From Pyrenula massariospora (lineage: Eukaryota; Ascomycota; Eurotiomycetes; Pyrenulales; Pyrenulaceae), in NCBI GenBank assembly GCA_021030905.1, contig JAGFMI010000028.1:310001-374000 (forward strand): a DNA stretch of 64,000 bases, read 5' to 3'. The notes under the pieces are model-generated. The model had not been told where the DNA came from. It made no database searches and saw only the letters and a list, made by a program, of their open reading frames with translations. Each line of letters opens with the position of its first letter. The first letter of the stretch is position 1. Below are positions 45,468-58,168 of this stretch, piece by piece. The translations under genes and the position numbers were made by a program.

Positions 45468-46055
45468 AGTGTTTCTAGGGGACAATCTTGCTGCTGTGCG
45501 TAAAGGGTAAGCCCTTTGATGGCGAGAAGGCTCGATGAATGGAGCACAGCAAGCTCTTATGCCGAAATCTAGCTACCTCAGAGCTAGGCAATGTTCCTCA
45601 ACAAGTGCGTTACTAATCGGGCCAGACTTCCAATTAAGTTTTTCGATTTCTGGCCTATCGAACCGTGCCTTCTCGTGCAGGACATTTTGGGGAAGGGCTG
45701 ACTGGGGCCGATTATCTTTGGGGGCGCGCGCACGACTCATTTTTGAGGGAGACGACACACGTTTTTCATAGCCTCGTTGTTTTCACATCAAGGCTGCATA
45801 TTGGGGGCCTGAAATAACGATAGTCCTCGGACTTGTGCTCAAAAGAACCGGTCAGGATCGATGATACCCATGTTTTTCAGCATCTGCCGCGGCGTGTATT
45901 GTCTCCTTTAGGTACTAATCGCTCTGGATGGGTTCAACTACTATCCCCGCGTGTCTCGATTTTTCTAGGCAATCAAGCCTAGGCATGATTAAGAAGAAGG
46001 GGTGGCTTGCGAGACAGACTTCTGCAAATGTACTTGATGTCTGAAGGCTTCGCAC
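45468..46055. other. Intergenic, no gene seen
   Basis: About 590 bases between two genes on the same strand. No supportable gene. Confidence 0.5.
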
Positions 46056-47518
46056 ATGAGGTTCAAGGCCTCTAAGCCAGACAGATACGATTTTCTCCAG
46101 TTCAATCTTCCACAGTTCAACACTCCTTTCATAGCCCGTCTCTACTTCATAATTCTCTCATGCACTATCATCATGGAAAGCTCAGAAAAGATGATAGGCT
46201 GGAAGGATGTTCCAGACTCCCGCGGGACAATCAATATAATCTATAGTTGTCTCCTCGTCGTCTTCACAGCCATATGGTTAGATACCCTTGTACAGATATC
46301 CTACTGTGAAGGCGTACTTGAAATCTGACTACCATCTTAAGGACTGTCTTGCATTTGAACGTCCCTGCCCCAGGAGAAAATGCAATTGCGATACTTGTTC
46401 GACGCTTCCGCTGGGCTATCCTTGCCGTTATCGCACCAGACCTCCTGACGCTCAACGCGGCATTACAATGGGACGCTGCCCGACAGTCTGTCGCTGAGAT
46501 GCGCAAATTGGGTTATCAAGACTGGACTTTAAGCCATGCTTTCTATGCAAACAGCGGCGGGTTTTTCCTCGAGCCCCATGACGTGCGCCCTTTTCCCGTC
46601 ACGGCCGCAAGTGTTCGCTTCCTACTTTCGCGCGGTTACATTGATCCAGAGACGCTGAACATAGCACGTGCAGAGATATGGGATAAGAGCAAGTCTAACT
46701 GGTTCGCCAAAGGCACCGCACTACTCCAAAGCACGTACTTGATTTTCATCAGCATCGCGCGCGTAGCGCAGGGATTACCGCTTTGTCCCGCAGAGGTGTT
46801 CACCCTCGGGTTTATCGTGTCAACGTGCATGTCCTACTTCTTCTGGCTGCACAAACCGCAGAACGTGGAGACGCCCACGTATATTAAGTTCGACAGGACT
46901 ATTTCCGAAGTGATTTACCGAGAATCGAGAATCAACCCGGAAGCGTCGAAGCCCTTCCGGTACACCCCTTTCGATTTCATAGAGCGTCCGGCCCAGGCGT
47001 GGCACCGAAGAGACGTCCTCTCTAAATTCGACCTTGTTGCGCGTCCGACGCTCCGTGTTCCGGACGACGCAGTCATACCAAATCTCTCCTGGTTTGTTAT
47101 CTGCTTTCCTGTTGGGATTCCCTCGCTCCTCCATTCGAGCATCCATCTGTTGTCCTGGAATACGTCATTTCCGACACGCCTGGAACAACTCATGTGGCGA
47201 TTCGCAGCCCTGGTACTAACGGTTGTCAGCAGCTGCGGTACAGGGCCTTTATCGCGGCTGTTGAGGACAAGGTACAAGGGACGGGTGAATTTCTGCTGGA
47301 TCTGGGTGAATGATGCGCCGCGGCTAGATTCGACAGGGATAGGATGGTGGCAAAAGCTTCGGTGGAGGGCGTTAGACATTGCGGCTACGCTGACAACGTT
47401 GACGTGGTTGGTGGCAAGACTGTATATTGTTTGCGAGGCCGTGCTGAGTTTTCGGAGCTTGCCGAAGGAGGTCTATCAAACGGTGAGATGGATAGATTTT
47501 ATTCCGCATTTGCAATAA
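46056..47518 (+). CDS. Fungal polytopic membrane protein, unknown function
   Basis: Two exons, 46056-46276 and 46342-47518, with a 65-base intron that splits a tryptophan codon, giving about 465 residues. Just after an N-terminal GWKDVPDSRGTINIIYSCL helix, the junction reads AIW-TVLHLNVPAPGE, the standard pattern of a widespread fungal membrane family. Later landmarks are RWAILAVIAPDLLTLNAALQW, HAFYANSGGFF, LCPAEVFTLGFIVSTCMSYFFWLHKPQNVETP and a C-terminal helix ending ARLYIVCEAVLSFRSLP. The start could also be a methionine further inside. Function is unknown; the gene is convergent with the racemase-like gene, with 121 bases between stops. Confidence 0.82.
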
Positions 47519-47639
47519 GCGAAGGCCGGAAAATGAAGGAGCAGAGATATCCTACTCTAAGTTGCCACGATTAGAATCTTCAAGCAGATACCATGAGGGT
47601 ACGATCGTACACCAAATGGCGGCCACGAACTGCTCCAGA

Positions 47640-48371
47640 CTACTCATTCTCTCCTTGCAAAGCCCATTCCGCAACACCAAGCGCATGAATCTTCGCCGCG
47701 TCGAAAACCGGAACTTCAAAGTCTGCCTGCTCCAGCACAAAGCCCAGATCTGTGCTCCCAAGAATCAATCCTTGAGCGCCGCGTCCGATCAACCTATTTG
47801 CGACATCCTTGAACATCTGCCGCGTCCCTGGCGTCACCGCGTCTTTCCCCTTCACGACCTCTTCAAACATCGCCCGATTCACCTCGTCAAGCTGCGCTTC
47901 CGTATCTGGTACAAGCACCGTAAGCCCGTGGTCTGACTGTAACTTCCCGACAAAGAAGCCAGGGCTCCTGTCATCCATAGTCGTCCTAGGCCCAAGCAGC
48001 CCAACTGTAGCGATATTCTTCACCTTGATCGCAGCCGCGACAAAGTCCGCGATATGCAGAAACGGGACGCCGTTGAGCGCGGGCTCGATCTGCGGGGCGA
48101 CTCTGTGCGCGATGATAGCGCCAAGCAGGACGCCGTCGACGACGGGCGAGGGGCTGACGAGGGGCCGGACGGCGCTGATGTACTCGTCTGCAAAGGAGGC
48201 CCAATCCCCGGCTTCGGCGCGGCGGAGCTGGGCTTCGAGGTCGACGCTGTAGATGTATAGGCGTGCGGAGTGGCGGTGGCCGAGCTTTTGGCGGATGTGG
48301 GCGTTGATGATGCGGTAGTAGACTGTTGTGACGTCTGGGGTCATGCCCGCTAGGAGGGCAAGGGTCTTCAT
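47640..48371 (-). CDS. Asp/Glu racemase-fold protein lacking catalytic cysteines
   Basis: A 243-residue frame without introns. The opening MKTLALLAGMTPDVTTVYYRIIN and the GHRHSARLYIYSVD segment match aspartate/glutamate racemases, which interconvert L- and D-amino acids with two cysteines as acid and base. Here the first active site reads VLLGAIIAHR, with Gly84 where the first cysteine is expected. The second reads LILGSTDLGF, with Ser206 where the second cysteine is expected. The rest of the fold looks intact, including a GDW and a TVGLLGPRTTM segment. Either the protein has lost racemase activity or it has taken another ligand-binding role. Codon use is GC-rich relative to its neighbours. 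Confidence 0.85.
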   Translation of the reverse strand: MKTLALLAGMTPDVTTVYYRIINAHIRQKLGHRHSARLYIYSVDLEAQLRRAEAGDWASFADEYISAVRPLVSPSPVVDGVLLGAIIAHRVAPQIEPALNGVPFLHIADFVAAAIKVKNIATVGLLGPRTTMDDRSPGFFVGKLQSDHGLTVLVPDTEAQLDEVNRAMFEEVVKGKDAVTPGTRQMFKDVANRLIGRGAQGLILGSTDLGFVLEQADFEVPVFDAAKIHALGVAEWALQGENE

Positions 48372-50945
48372 GACGGTGGTTTTGGGAAGCTTTAAAGCTC
48401 TCTAAGCTCGGTTGAAAGAGCAGTGGTTAAAGATCATACGTTAAAAGCCACAAAGCTTAAATTTCTATGGTGGATTTGGTGACTCATTGATTATTCATTG
48501 ATGATGCTCGGAAGGATTATGTGCCAACACATAGTGAGACTTACTCTATTCCTACGACAACGATGCTGTCGTCAGCGCCTAGAGTCGCTTCTCAGCATCA
48601 AACAGCCTTAGTCGTGAGCATACAATGTGCCGTAGCTCACATTCAGCGGGGGCTCAATAGTGATCACAGAGTTGAGCGACGAAAACACCTTAGTATTCCA
48701 TTAGGTCCGGATTGCAGGGTAAGCGGAGTCGGAAAAAAGATGTTCCGTGACCTCAATTAAATTCAATGAGTACCTAACGTATGAGTATCGCTTGAGCTGT
48801 TGCTCCGTAGAACACCAGCATACCGAAACTCGGAGTAGCAGTTCACCTTCAGTCTCCTTCAACTTTTCATGCGTGGATGGTTGAGATCGAGGCTGACGTC
48901 GCCCGTGACTTCTGACCGTCTTAGCTTGGTTCTCTCGATCAAGGTCCTTCATCAATCTTGCGAAGTATTTTGTCGCAATAGCATTTTCCGAATGTTGATC
49001 TATATTCACTTCGACTAGTGACAAGAAAGCTTCTCATGGGATCCAAATTGTCTAGATGTGTTGCGTCATCGGTAGTGATAAATGTTATAATTATGGGCCT
49101 TTATGCCGAATCTCTGGGGTAGTACAGGTGGCGGCGTACAGAGAGAGCGCCACATCACTCATGCGGTCTCTGCCTTTGCTTTTGCAGCAAATACCTTCCG
49201 ACCATATACACCTTTGTAAATCGGATATTTTCGGCGCCGCGCCCCCAAGACCTTGAGGACGTGGATTCTACCCGTTTGATCGATGACAACGGCGACGAAA
49301 TCGAATGCCTCTAGAGGGCGTCCGAAACGGCATCAATCCAGTTATCACGTGACCATGTCACCGGTGAGGAAATTCCGCCGCGATGTCATTGCAACGAGTC
49401 CGAGAAAGGCAACCCGAACTAACGAGGTCCAGCCAGCATCTATTCGCCTCCGCTACGGCCACTACTTAACACGGATCGACCCATAAGGAATTCACCGAGA
49501 AAATTTCTGCGACTACCATCGCAATTGCAAGATGGTAAATCCTGTAGAGATGGAGGTGATCATGATGGAGAAGGTGATTATGAATAATGATCTCGGGGAT
49601 ATGGTAGGTTCCGTCTGCATGTATAGACAGCGTCAGCGTACGACGAAGGGCAATCAAGAAAGCCTGTCAATGAGGTGCCAGAGTTTAGTGACAAGATGTT
49701 GCCCAAGCGGGAGGAGGTGAACTGGTGAGCGGTTGGGTAAAAACATTTTATTGAGAATTTTGGTCTTTGTGGTGATTCCTTGGACTACTAGCAGAATAAC
49801 GCAGTGCCTTGGGGGATGGCTCCGCATTGCTGGGGCTGAAAATCCACGTCCGGGATTTTGAGGTTGAAGAGTCGCACAATGAGCGTCCAGTCGTAGGTGG
49901 GAGTGATTCTTCTCTGCCGATATTTAATACCTATCATTTCGCTTTTAAGCTTGCGATTCTTAGCGAGGAGCATTGCAAAGGAGTTGAGCTTCGATATTCT
50001 TGCAACTGTCTTATGAGATACGAGTAGCTCACATATTTCTTGTTGGATGTTCCTCCATGCTTGTTCTTTTTACCTAGTCTACTGCTTATGTGTTCTAGGT
50101 GCTCTTGAACTAGATCATGAGCCAGCTAGGAGTTGTAGGCTCTACCACAGATGACCACCTAGGGCATTGCGCCTCCACATCCACTCTTTTCAACATCAGC
50201 TTCAGGCAGAGTAAAGCCTCAAGATGAGCAATATTCTCGAGCCCGATGTTAAGTCCTGACACTCTCCACGATTCAAAGTCTTCACCAATACATCTTCAGG
50301 TCCTAAGGGTCTAGGCTGCCTGAGAACGTTGAAATATCGCAACGCACTTACTGGGTCGGATCTTGTGCTTTTAGCTTAGTGGGATTGTCAACAGAAAACA
50401 GCTTTCTAGCCTGTGCGAAGGGCATTCGGCAACACATTCCCGATACTTATATCGAAATTTCTTTGGATAGGCTTTCAATACTTCCCAAATTCCTCCTTTG
50501 CGTCCAAACTTGAATCAATCGCAGTATAGCTGCGATAAGTCTACGCTTCGGCTTTCTTGGATATAATGTGGAGTTCATAGTAGCTGTCGATATGCCGCAC
50601 AGGATTTCCGGAAATCCAGAAAAGCTAAGACCTAACAATAAAACCTTACGGAACTCACAGCGCTGCACCTATCTTCTGAGGAGAGCCTAGCCTGAGATGT
50701 GAGATTGGCATTGGTGGGCGTGATGAAGGGGTTAATGATCACAAGAGAAGGGCAAGAGGCAGTATAATGCATCGCCTCCTGCTTCTGACCGTTTCGCGGG
50801 CGTTGGCCGAGGTTATCACCATGTCTGAGATTTGACGATGGCAGTGCTAGTAATCTCCCAAAAGAGCATCGCCTCATGCAAAGTACCGACAAAAATGGAC
50901 GCAGTAGAGATTCTTGACTTTCATTGCTAACTTCACGAAATAGAA
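48372..50945. other. Long intergenic region, no gene seen
   Basis: About 2.6 kb. Only short frames occur on both strands, without recognisable motifs. Confidence 0.5.
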
Positions 50946-51967
50946 ATGAGGAGGCTTTTATTATGGGTACCTATGCTCACGCTACAAGTAATTTACCCGC
51001 TTTCTCAAGCCGCACGTACATATACCTACTGGGTTGATGAGTCGTGTCGTCGGGCCGATAAAGGTCAGCATTTTTATGAGGCTTTAAACGAGTTCATCAA
51101 GTGGTCAGAAAGAGCAAGTAACCAGGTGCACGCACCTATACCAAAGATAGAGCAATACTATGAGATGCTCTTTATATCGAGGGGCGGCCCACAGCGCCGC
51201 CATGTAGCGGGTCAGTAACATCTTATCTTCGAAGTCGATAGGCTAAGTCTCCTAATTTCAATGACTATTTAGATAGGTTTCGTTTCATGTCAAGATTAAA
51301 GCCAGTGCCAAACAATAATCGAAACTTTGCGAACTATCGATTTTATTGTGACAATGATCCCAGGGATGAAGCTGGGCTTTCTAGATGGAAGCTTAAAACA
51401 GATCCTGATCCACCCGTCCCGAGTAGTTACGTGCCTCAAAGAGAGCGTCCAATGCCCCATCAAGCTCAACCAGGCCAATCCTACCAGGAATGGTACGACA
51501 GCGACAACTGGATGTTAGAGATTGTACGAACCTTTCATTAAATGACCTCTGACACTTTTAGGTTGGCGGGCAAATCCTCAGGCTGCCAAAGTCCTGATAT
51601 CATTCCAGTGGCGACGTACAAAAAGACCATTCGCAGGTTTATCGGGAGCCCGTACATGACTTTCGAGAGAGCTACGATTACGGTCTGGCGTTGCGTCTTG
51701 ATGCCTGCTATATCGCTGATTGGAGTATAGATATGTGACATTCAATTTCGCACCGGGTATGCTGGACTAGACGCTGAGCCTTTCAAACGGGAGCTGGACG
51801 CTTGGAAGAGTGATGAGGCCCAACAATTGGCGCCACAACAGTTTATCAACTATTATCGGATTCTTACTGCGTTTGTACTCCTATATCATGTTCGTTTCAT
51901 TCAGCGTTCCTGTGCTTTTTACGCTGACTGTCCTGCTGTAGATTTTCAAACTGCCGCCGTACGAGCG
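50946..51967 (+). CDS. Secreted protein, metalloprotease-like family, gene model uncertain
   Basis: Exon 1 (50946-51210) starts with a hydrophobic signal peptide (RRLLLWVPMLTLQVIYPLSQAA) followed by TYTYWVDESCRR. A 62-base intron (51211-51272) leads to exon 2 (DRFRFMSRLKPVPN, YRFYCDNDPRDEA, SYQEWYDSDNWMLEI). Beyond a GTACGA donor near 51525 the coding signal continues but changes frame: VHDFRESYDYGLALRLDA near 51640-51710, then an open stretch to 51967 with TGYAGLDAEPFKRELDAWKSDE. The leader, the cysteine after the leader and the SYDYG motif recall fungal secreted proteins related to deuterolysin-type peptidases, but I see no HExxH. Either extra introns or decay explain the breaks. Confidence 0.55.
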
Positions 51968-54900
51968 TAAGTAGAGCCCTACATGATACTGAACTGTAAC
52001 TTATTTTATTTATTCAACATTTACCATCAAACTTCCGTCATCTCCTCCACTACCCTCCCCTCAGTTTTCCTCAAGTCCTCCCTTAGCATTAACATCTCGG
52101 CGTTATAGTGGAAGATCAGTATCAGAACATGTTACAAACGGATGAACGTAAATTAGCCCTCGACTGGGAAGGCGTCAGTCTTGAGGTTGGAAGGGACGTT
52201 AGAGAATTCCGGTCCAGAAAGTGGTCTAACCCATCGAACTATGCCTTCTTTGCCCTACTGGTTAGTCTAGTGGCCAATGGAGTTGGGCTCAGCACCATCG
52301 AACAAGACGGAAAAGCTGGAATTCTAAAACCGGATCCTACGCTTTCACTTCCAGCTCCCTGAGATACGGACGTCATAGATCTAACATAAGAGGAGATTTG
52401 GTCGGAGCTAAAGGTAAGAGGGCTGTTTCCATGCTAAAACTTGGGGGAGCGGTACTTTGAGCTATGGTTTCTATGCTCGATAGTTTGAGCAGAGCCTTGT
52501 TGCCTCACCCGGATATTTTCACTCGCCAAATGTGGGAGTAAAAGACAACATAGTTGCGCACCAAGCTCTTCTCTGGCTTGCCGACCCCCACTAGATTATG
52601 ACCCACCTAGCTGACATATTATCACAATCCCAATCTCCGTCTCTCTTGACGCGTCTAAAAATAAACCCCTTTTTTCATTATCTGAGTAGTATGACATTAT
52701 ACTCTTATTCACTTATATCTACAAACACTACACTATCTTCTCTCACTGATAGCCTCGCAGATTCCAATTCAGTTCAGAAATCTGTGTAAAATACATCTCA
52801 GAATAACATCCTCTCCGATCAAAAATGAAGACCACACTTTATCGAGCTAAGTGGACAATTCGACTCCTTGAAATAAAAACCCACCACCCGTACATAGCAC
52901 TTCGGTATCTGCCATGGTCGACGTAGCCTGACTAGACGGCGTGTACGAGCAGAAAGGTAGCAAGCGGTAGCCAAGGTGGGTGAACGTTTAGTGGTACTTG
53001 CTGGGCAATATACTCGCGTCGGGCCATTTGTTCCAGGCTAGGTTTACACTGGATGGCAGATATCCAGGCTCAGATACGGAGAATTGGCCAAAGAGATCGC
53101 ATAAGTTGGATTGTCATGGTTTTCATAAGCGAGCTTCGTGGTATAATGGTGAAACTGTGGCCACCATACACCTGAGCGCCACGGGGACATGGGCGGGAAG
53201 CTGATCCACTTGTGCCTGAGTTAGTAAGTCGCGTAATGACTACGTTTCGGCGGCAATTTCCAAGGCTATTTTGTAAAGGCAGGTAGTTAGATTCATTGTA
53301 ATCATATCTTAGTGCAAAGACGCCATCAATACCAGTATGAGGGCGTAATAGTACAGGAATCAATCGGAAAGTTGGTCAATGGTCATCGTTGACATAATGG
53401 GCTAGCATTCGAGAAGCCTTCACAAACTTAGATCACCAAAGAATAACTCTAATTCATTAGAATTTCTCATCATTAGCGTAGGTGATCTCTGAGAAACACC
53501 TCTCCTGGGCCTACTAACTTTAAGCTGGGTGCATGTAATCCAGGGCATTTATACCGAGATTTCTTTATAAGTGAGACTTCGACTCAAGACAGGCTCTTCT
53601 TTAGGACATACTCCGGTCAAGATACGAGCTTCTTCCTTAAACTATTGATTGACTAAAAGATAGACTAGCCTAGCTGCACGTGCCAACACAACACCCAAGC
53701 CTTTCCTGAACATCTGCCATCCGTTGGAGGCCAAATGTAAGCTGAAACGCTGAACGCCTTCAACGCTTGACATCCGGACGACCCTTGGCTGAACCTGTCT
53801 CATTGACAGAGTATCCCTTGCCGGACATGGCAAAAATGCTCCATGGCTCCTCTAGAGGTTTCTGCTCTTCCCAGCGTTGCATTGCGTATGTTGACGTCTG
53901 TTTGTTTTTGGATGGGTTTGTATGGGTGTTCTTATTGCTGTTTGACGCTAGATCAGCCGTTGATCATGAGTTCGATGACCACATACGTACCTTTGTTCCT
54001 TGTTCCTAGACTTATCCATGGCGACGAAAGAGCTTTTCCTTGACTTGATAGGGCTGAAAGTGACTATGTCCTAATGGGTGATCAGGCTCTTTGCATGTCA
54101 CGGCGATCTTTTGTAGATCTATGGTAGGACGTGTGTTTTTACGATCAGACCTCTAATACTTTGATCGAAACCGTAGGTTCGTAGGGGACGTAGGAGTATT
54201 GGAGCGTCTGCCTCCTTCTCAGTTGACAATTGACAGACGGATGTTGAAGTAGACAAGCATGTTTTTGAAAATTGATTGAAAGAGAGAATGTGTTGACTTC
54301 TTATACCTTTTCGTCACGCATAGACCATGAGATGAGCAAGAAGTTTGCGGGATCCGGCCCAACTAGGATATTAGGGACATGAGCCCTGGCAATCATACCC
54401 TCTCCATCGTAACCACATTCCCCCACTGCAGAAGTGCAATAAGGAATTGGAAATGGTCCGCAGCCAAGTCAAAAAACGGGTCTTGTGACCCACTTCAGGA
54501 CGTTGAATGCTGATTGATCAGGGACCATATTTCCAACTCGATATCCTTATAGCTCGGTGTGTGATCATGGATGATCCTCAAGCATTCTCGTAATACGATA
54601 GAGACCGAATCGGTCAATGCTGCAGGTGGGGAGCACGCAGGCTTCATGTCCGCTTCATAATCTTTGTTAGACCTATTGCACTTTTGCTGAGGGATGACAT
54701 TTGTCGAGGTCCGGGCTCAGGGCCCAGATATTGCCCAAAATATGTCCCTCAGCGCATACTAATGGCTCCAAAATTGACGCATAAGGCTGACTACGGGAGA
54801 TCTACTTGGACCTAGCACTGTGGTGTTGTTGTAAGCCAATCAGGTTGAGCGGCACCATCTCAGACGTCGCTCTAGTCCGCGACATGGAGGCGATAACCAC

Positions 54901-55455
54901 GCTAGTAGTCCCCACATCATCTCCAGAGAACCTTGTGAGCGGGATTGTGACGTGGTGGACGCTGATGGACACCGGAGCATGGTTGAGATTCAGCTTATTG
55001 CACAACTGTGTACAGTGTCCTATTGGTGCTCGAGTCCAACAGGTGGCGTTAGGATGGCGGCGCTAGTAGCTGGCCTCGCCCTGGCTGATTGCCTAAGCTA
55101 GGTTGTTTCGGGATGGTTGAGGTAATTGCACATTTGTACATCCAATCGGCTTCTCCCGTACTTACCCTATCGCTTCCTGATATGTGAGGCTCGATGGCTG
55201 ATCTGGCGGATGGCCATTCGTAAGCCCAGCCGGTTTAGCGGTACGATTCATCCAGACAGGCTAGGCAATGCAGGTCCCAGGGCAGACGAGCGTGTGGCCG
55301 GCAGACACCGCTCCAGGTTTGTTTTCTGCGCTTCAATGACCTGGAAAGAGCCGACGCCAACGTGAGGAACGAAAGACCCATAAAGATGCTTTGATTCCTG
55401 TTCGGCCAAGTCCACAACATCCGTCGATAGCCTGATCTTTCGAGAGTGTGTAAAC
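51968..55455. other. Long intergenic region
   Basis: About 3.5 kb. A small plus-strand frame at 52108-52362 (84 residues, with one possible helix YAFFALLVSLVANGVG) is the only candidate and is weak. Otherwise nothing is recognisable. Confidence 0.45.
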
Positions 55456-58052
55456 ATGGACTCCTTCTCCATCTTCCCTAATAGCTTGCCGCTATGGAAT
55501 ACGGACAATCTGACTTCCACTGCCTTGAATACGATCTCTCCCGAAGTTGATTTCCTCTATTCGATCCCGGCGGTACCAGAGGTTGAACGGCCCGAGAAGT
55601 CGATCGGACAGGATGCCACACTGTTCACTTTCTACGAAGGACCGCGAAAGTGTGATTGTTGCACGAACTGGGTGGAAAAAATGCCCAGCCAAATGCCAGA
55701 AGTCAATAAAGACAAGTACAATCGTGCAGCCATCCTTTTGTTCAAAGGTAAGAATCACAAAGATCAAACGTCTACTGTCGGTGGTTTGGTTGGCCTCAAG
55801 GACTCGTTTCTTGAGATCCAAAGCCCGATAATTGCAGATCTCATCCGGCCAATCCTCGAGAAGCTTGGTCGCCTGGTCCCCAAGAATGACAAGATCAAGA
55901 TCGATTCGCCTTTCAGGGAACTGTTCCATGCCTATCCTGAAGTTGTGGAGCTTTGGAACCAGTGTACCATACATAACCAACAACACAATCACCTAACCGT
56001 TCTAATAAAAGTCATGGACAGTTTGTTCTCCGATTTTTCTGTCAAAATCCGAGAGCTGCACGCAAAGAAAATGATTTCTTGTGAGCACATGTGGACTATA
56101 TTCCCCAAAAATATGATCGTTTACTCCAAACGAGACGGCCACGATCGGCTCTTCAAGGTTGAAGACATCACTGCTGGATACCGTTACCGGGATCGTGGCC
56201 CATGCAACTGGATCGTTACTTGTCAATATGTTCAGTTCGATGGAGTACGTTTCGGACTGGCGAGGCATCAATTCTTGATTGAAAAGTTTGAAGGCATCAA
56301 ACATATTGCCAGCCTACCTCTCTACCCAGTTGGTTTTCACATCGATACGAAAATTGAGCAGCGGATCATCAATCGCAATCGGAAAGTCCTTGAATACCAA
56401 GGTATAACCCATTGCGAGTATTCTGGTGTTGGAAGATCTCGTCTGCAGGGTCACTTTGATCCCGACGACGATGAGGACATGGAACACGAGTTACGACGAG
56501 CTTTTTCGAGGAAAATTGAAAGCATCCGAGTAAGATCCTTCCATCCATGGTAACGCGAATCGCTGACCATATAGATCTCCGGCCGGGTAGTGATTGACGT
56601 TTTCGGATACAGAAAATTCAATCCCGGCCATTTCAGTATAGCAGATCCTTTTGAGTCACATCATAAGAGCGATACAGGGACGGAAGCACGCGTAGTGTCC
56701 GATGATGATGTTTCTGGTCGAAATAGAGTTGAAGCAGATGAAAAGGGACGACTAGACACTAAAGAGCAAGAGCTAACTAAAGCTTTTATGGTCGACAAGC
56801 CAGAGCATCTGTTGATCGCAAATCCGCTCTTACCCGGATATTCGCTCCGAAAAAATAGATGGCGTAAGTTTTTACTTTATTCCTTTACTGTAAGTTCTAG
56901 ATTTGAAGTCAGCTGATGGCAACACAGTTTGGTTGTCGATCGATAACCTTCGTCCTATACAGTGGGACAGCGCTGCATTTGATCACTTGGTCATCCCGAA
57001 ACGTCGGAAAAGCATCCTCTTAACCTTCGTTCACCATCACAACATTACTAGAAACGGTAATAACGATGTGATTGCGGGTAAAGGTAAGGTCAAACTAGCA
57101 AACGGTGAATTTTTAGTAGGCGGCTAACGGAAATCATCTTTAGGTCAAGGCCTAATTATCCTCCTTAGTGGACCAGCAGGGAATGGCAAAACGCTAACAG
57201 CTGAGGCTGGTATGTCAAGAATTAGAGTCGTATCAAATCATAATCAATGACAAATTTGCAGTTGCCGACAAGACAAGGAAACCCCTTATCAGACTGCAGG
57301 CAGAGAACTGTGCTTCTGAAGCATCAGGACTGTCCAGGACTCTGGGAGAAACGTTCGAATTGTGCACAGAGTGGAATGCCGTTACTCTTCTTGACGGTAT
57401 GTTGTGTTGCTTTGATTGCATGTGTATTGATTAATTGAATTTTGCAATTAAGAAGCAGATGCATTCCTGGGGAAAAGATCACTTGAGAATTCTGTCCGCA
57501 ACGACATAGTATCAGGTATGTATAACTTCTTGAGGGTTATCAAGTTAATTTCGCTTCTGACAGCTTTGTGTGCAAACAGTCATGCTTCGACAACTTGAAT
57601 ATTTTTCCGGTATCATGTTTCTTACCACGAATTTACTAGAGCATATTGATGAAGCTTTCCGGTCTCGCATCTAGTTTCATCTGTGCTACCCAGGGCTGTC
57701 TACTGAAACACGTCTTGCGATATGGAAGAATTTTCTGACTCGTGTGCAAGCGGCGTGTGAAAGAGCCAACCAGGCTGCAAAGTCTGCTGCAGTTCGAGAT
57801 CGTTCAACAGCGAAAACATTAGCTTATAAGATAAGCTCAGCCGACGTAGAGACGCTGGCTCTCATTGACCTGAATGGTCGTGAGATCAAGAATGTAGTCA
57901 AGACAGCATGGTATTGGTGTCGATATAACAACTTAGATGTGGCTCTAGACCGTTTTCTGGACTCAATTGAGTTAACAGCACCCTTCACCAAACGGTCCTC
58001 CGACGATGCTGAGGCTGTTGATAATCCTAGGAAGCGTTTACGTGAGGAATGA
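55456..58052 (+). CDS. Second DUF7025-AAA+ ATPase gene, interrupted by an in-frame stop
   Basis: Seven exons fit without phase conflict: 55456-56529, 56575-56863, 56928-57083, 57144-57209, 57262-57396, 57453-57515 and 57580-58052. The encoded order is an N-terminal region with a CDCC pair, a DUF7025-like part (about residues 190-320; MWTIFPKNMIVYSK, CNWIVTCQYVQFDG), then the AAA+ core. That core has Walker A SGPAGNGKT (about 515), Walker B VTLLDEAD and sensor 1 FLTTN. In the last exon the codon at 57672-57674 is TAG in the motif FRSRI-stop-FHLCYPGL, where a glutamine or histidine is expected. The frame then stays open and protein-like for 125 more codons. The result is a likely recent pseudogene, or a product of 625 residues lacking the C-terminal lid. 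Confidence 0.75.
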
Positions 58053-58168
58053 GGCTAGTTGAAGCTGTTACTACACATTGATCGTAAGACAGTACTGCTT
58101 GTAGAGCATTGATCGAGCGCCTGAAACATGCAGAAAGGCAATTTTTTTTTGGCCTTCAATTGAATTGT

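Noticed and set aside
47809-48252. Plus-strand 147-residue frame
   Set aside because: Antisense to the racemase-fold gene in GC-rich sequence.
43235-48371. Secondary-metabolite gene cluster around the monooxygenase
   Set aside because: No polyketide synthase, peptide synthetase, terpene cyclase, transporter or pathway regulator is adjacent; one oxidase and one racemase-fold protein are not enough.
54802-55066. Overlapping short frames on both strands
   Set aside because: Neither has a start context, neighbour exon or recognisable motif.
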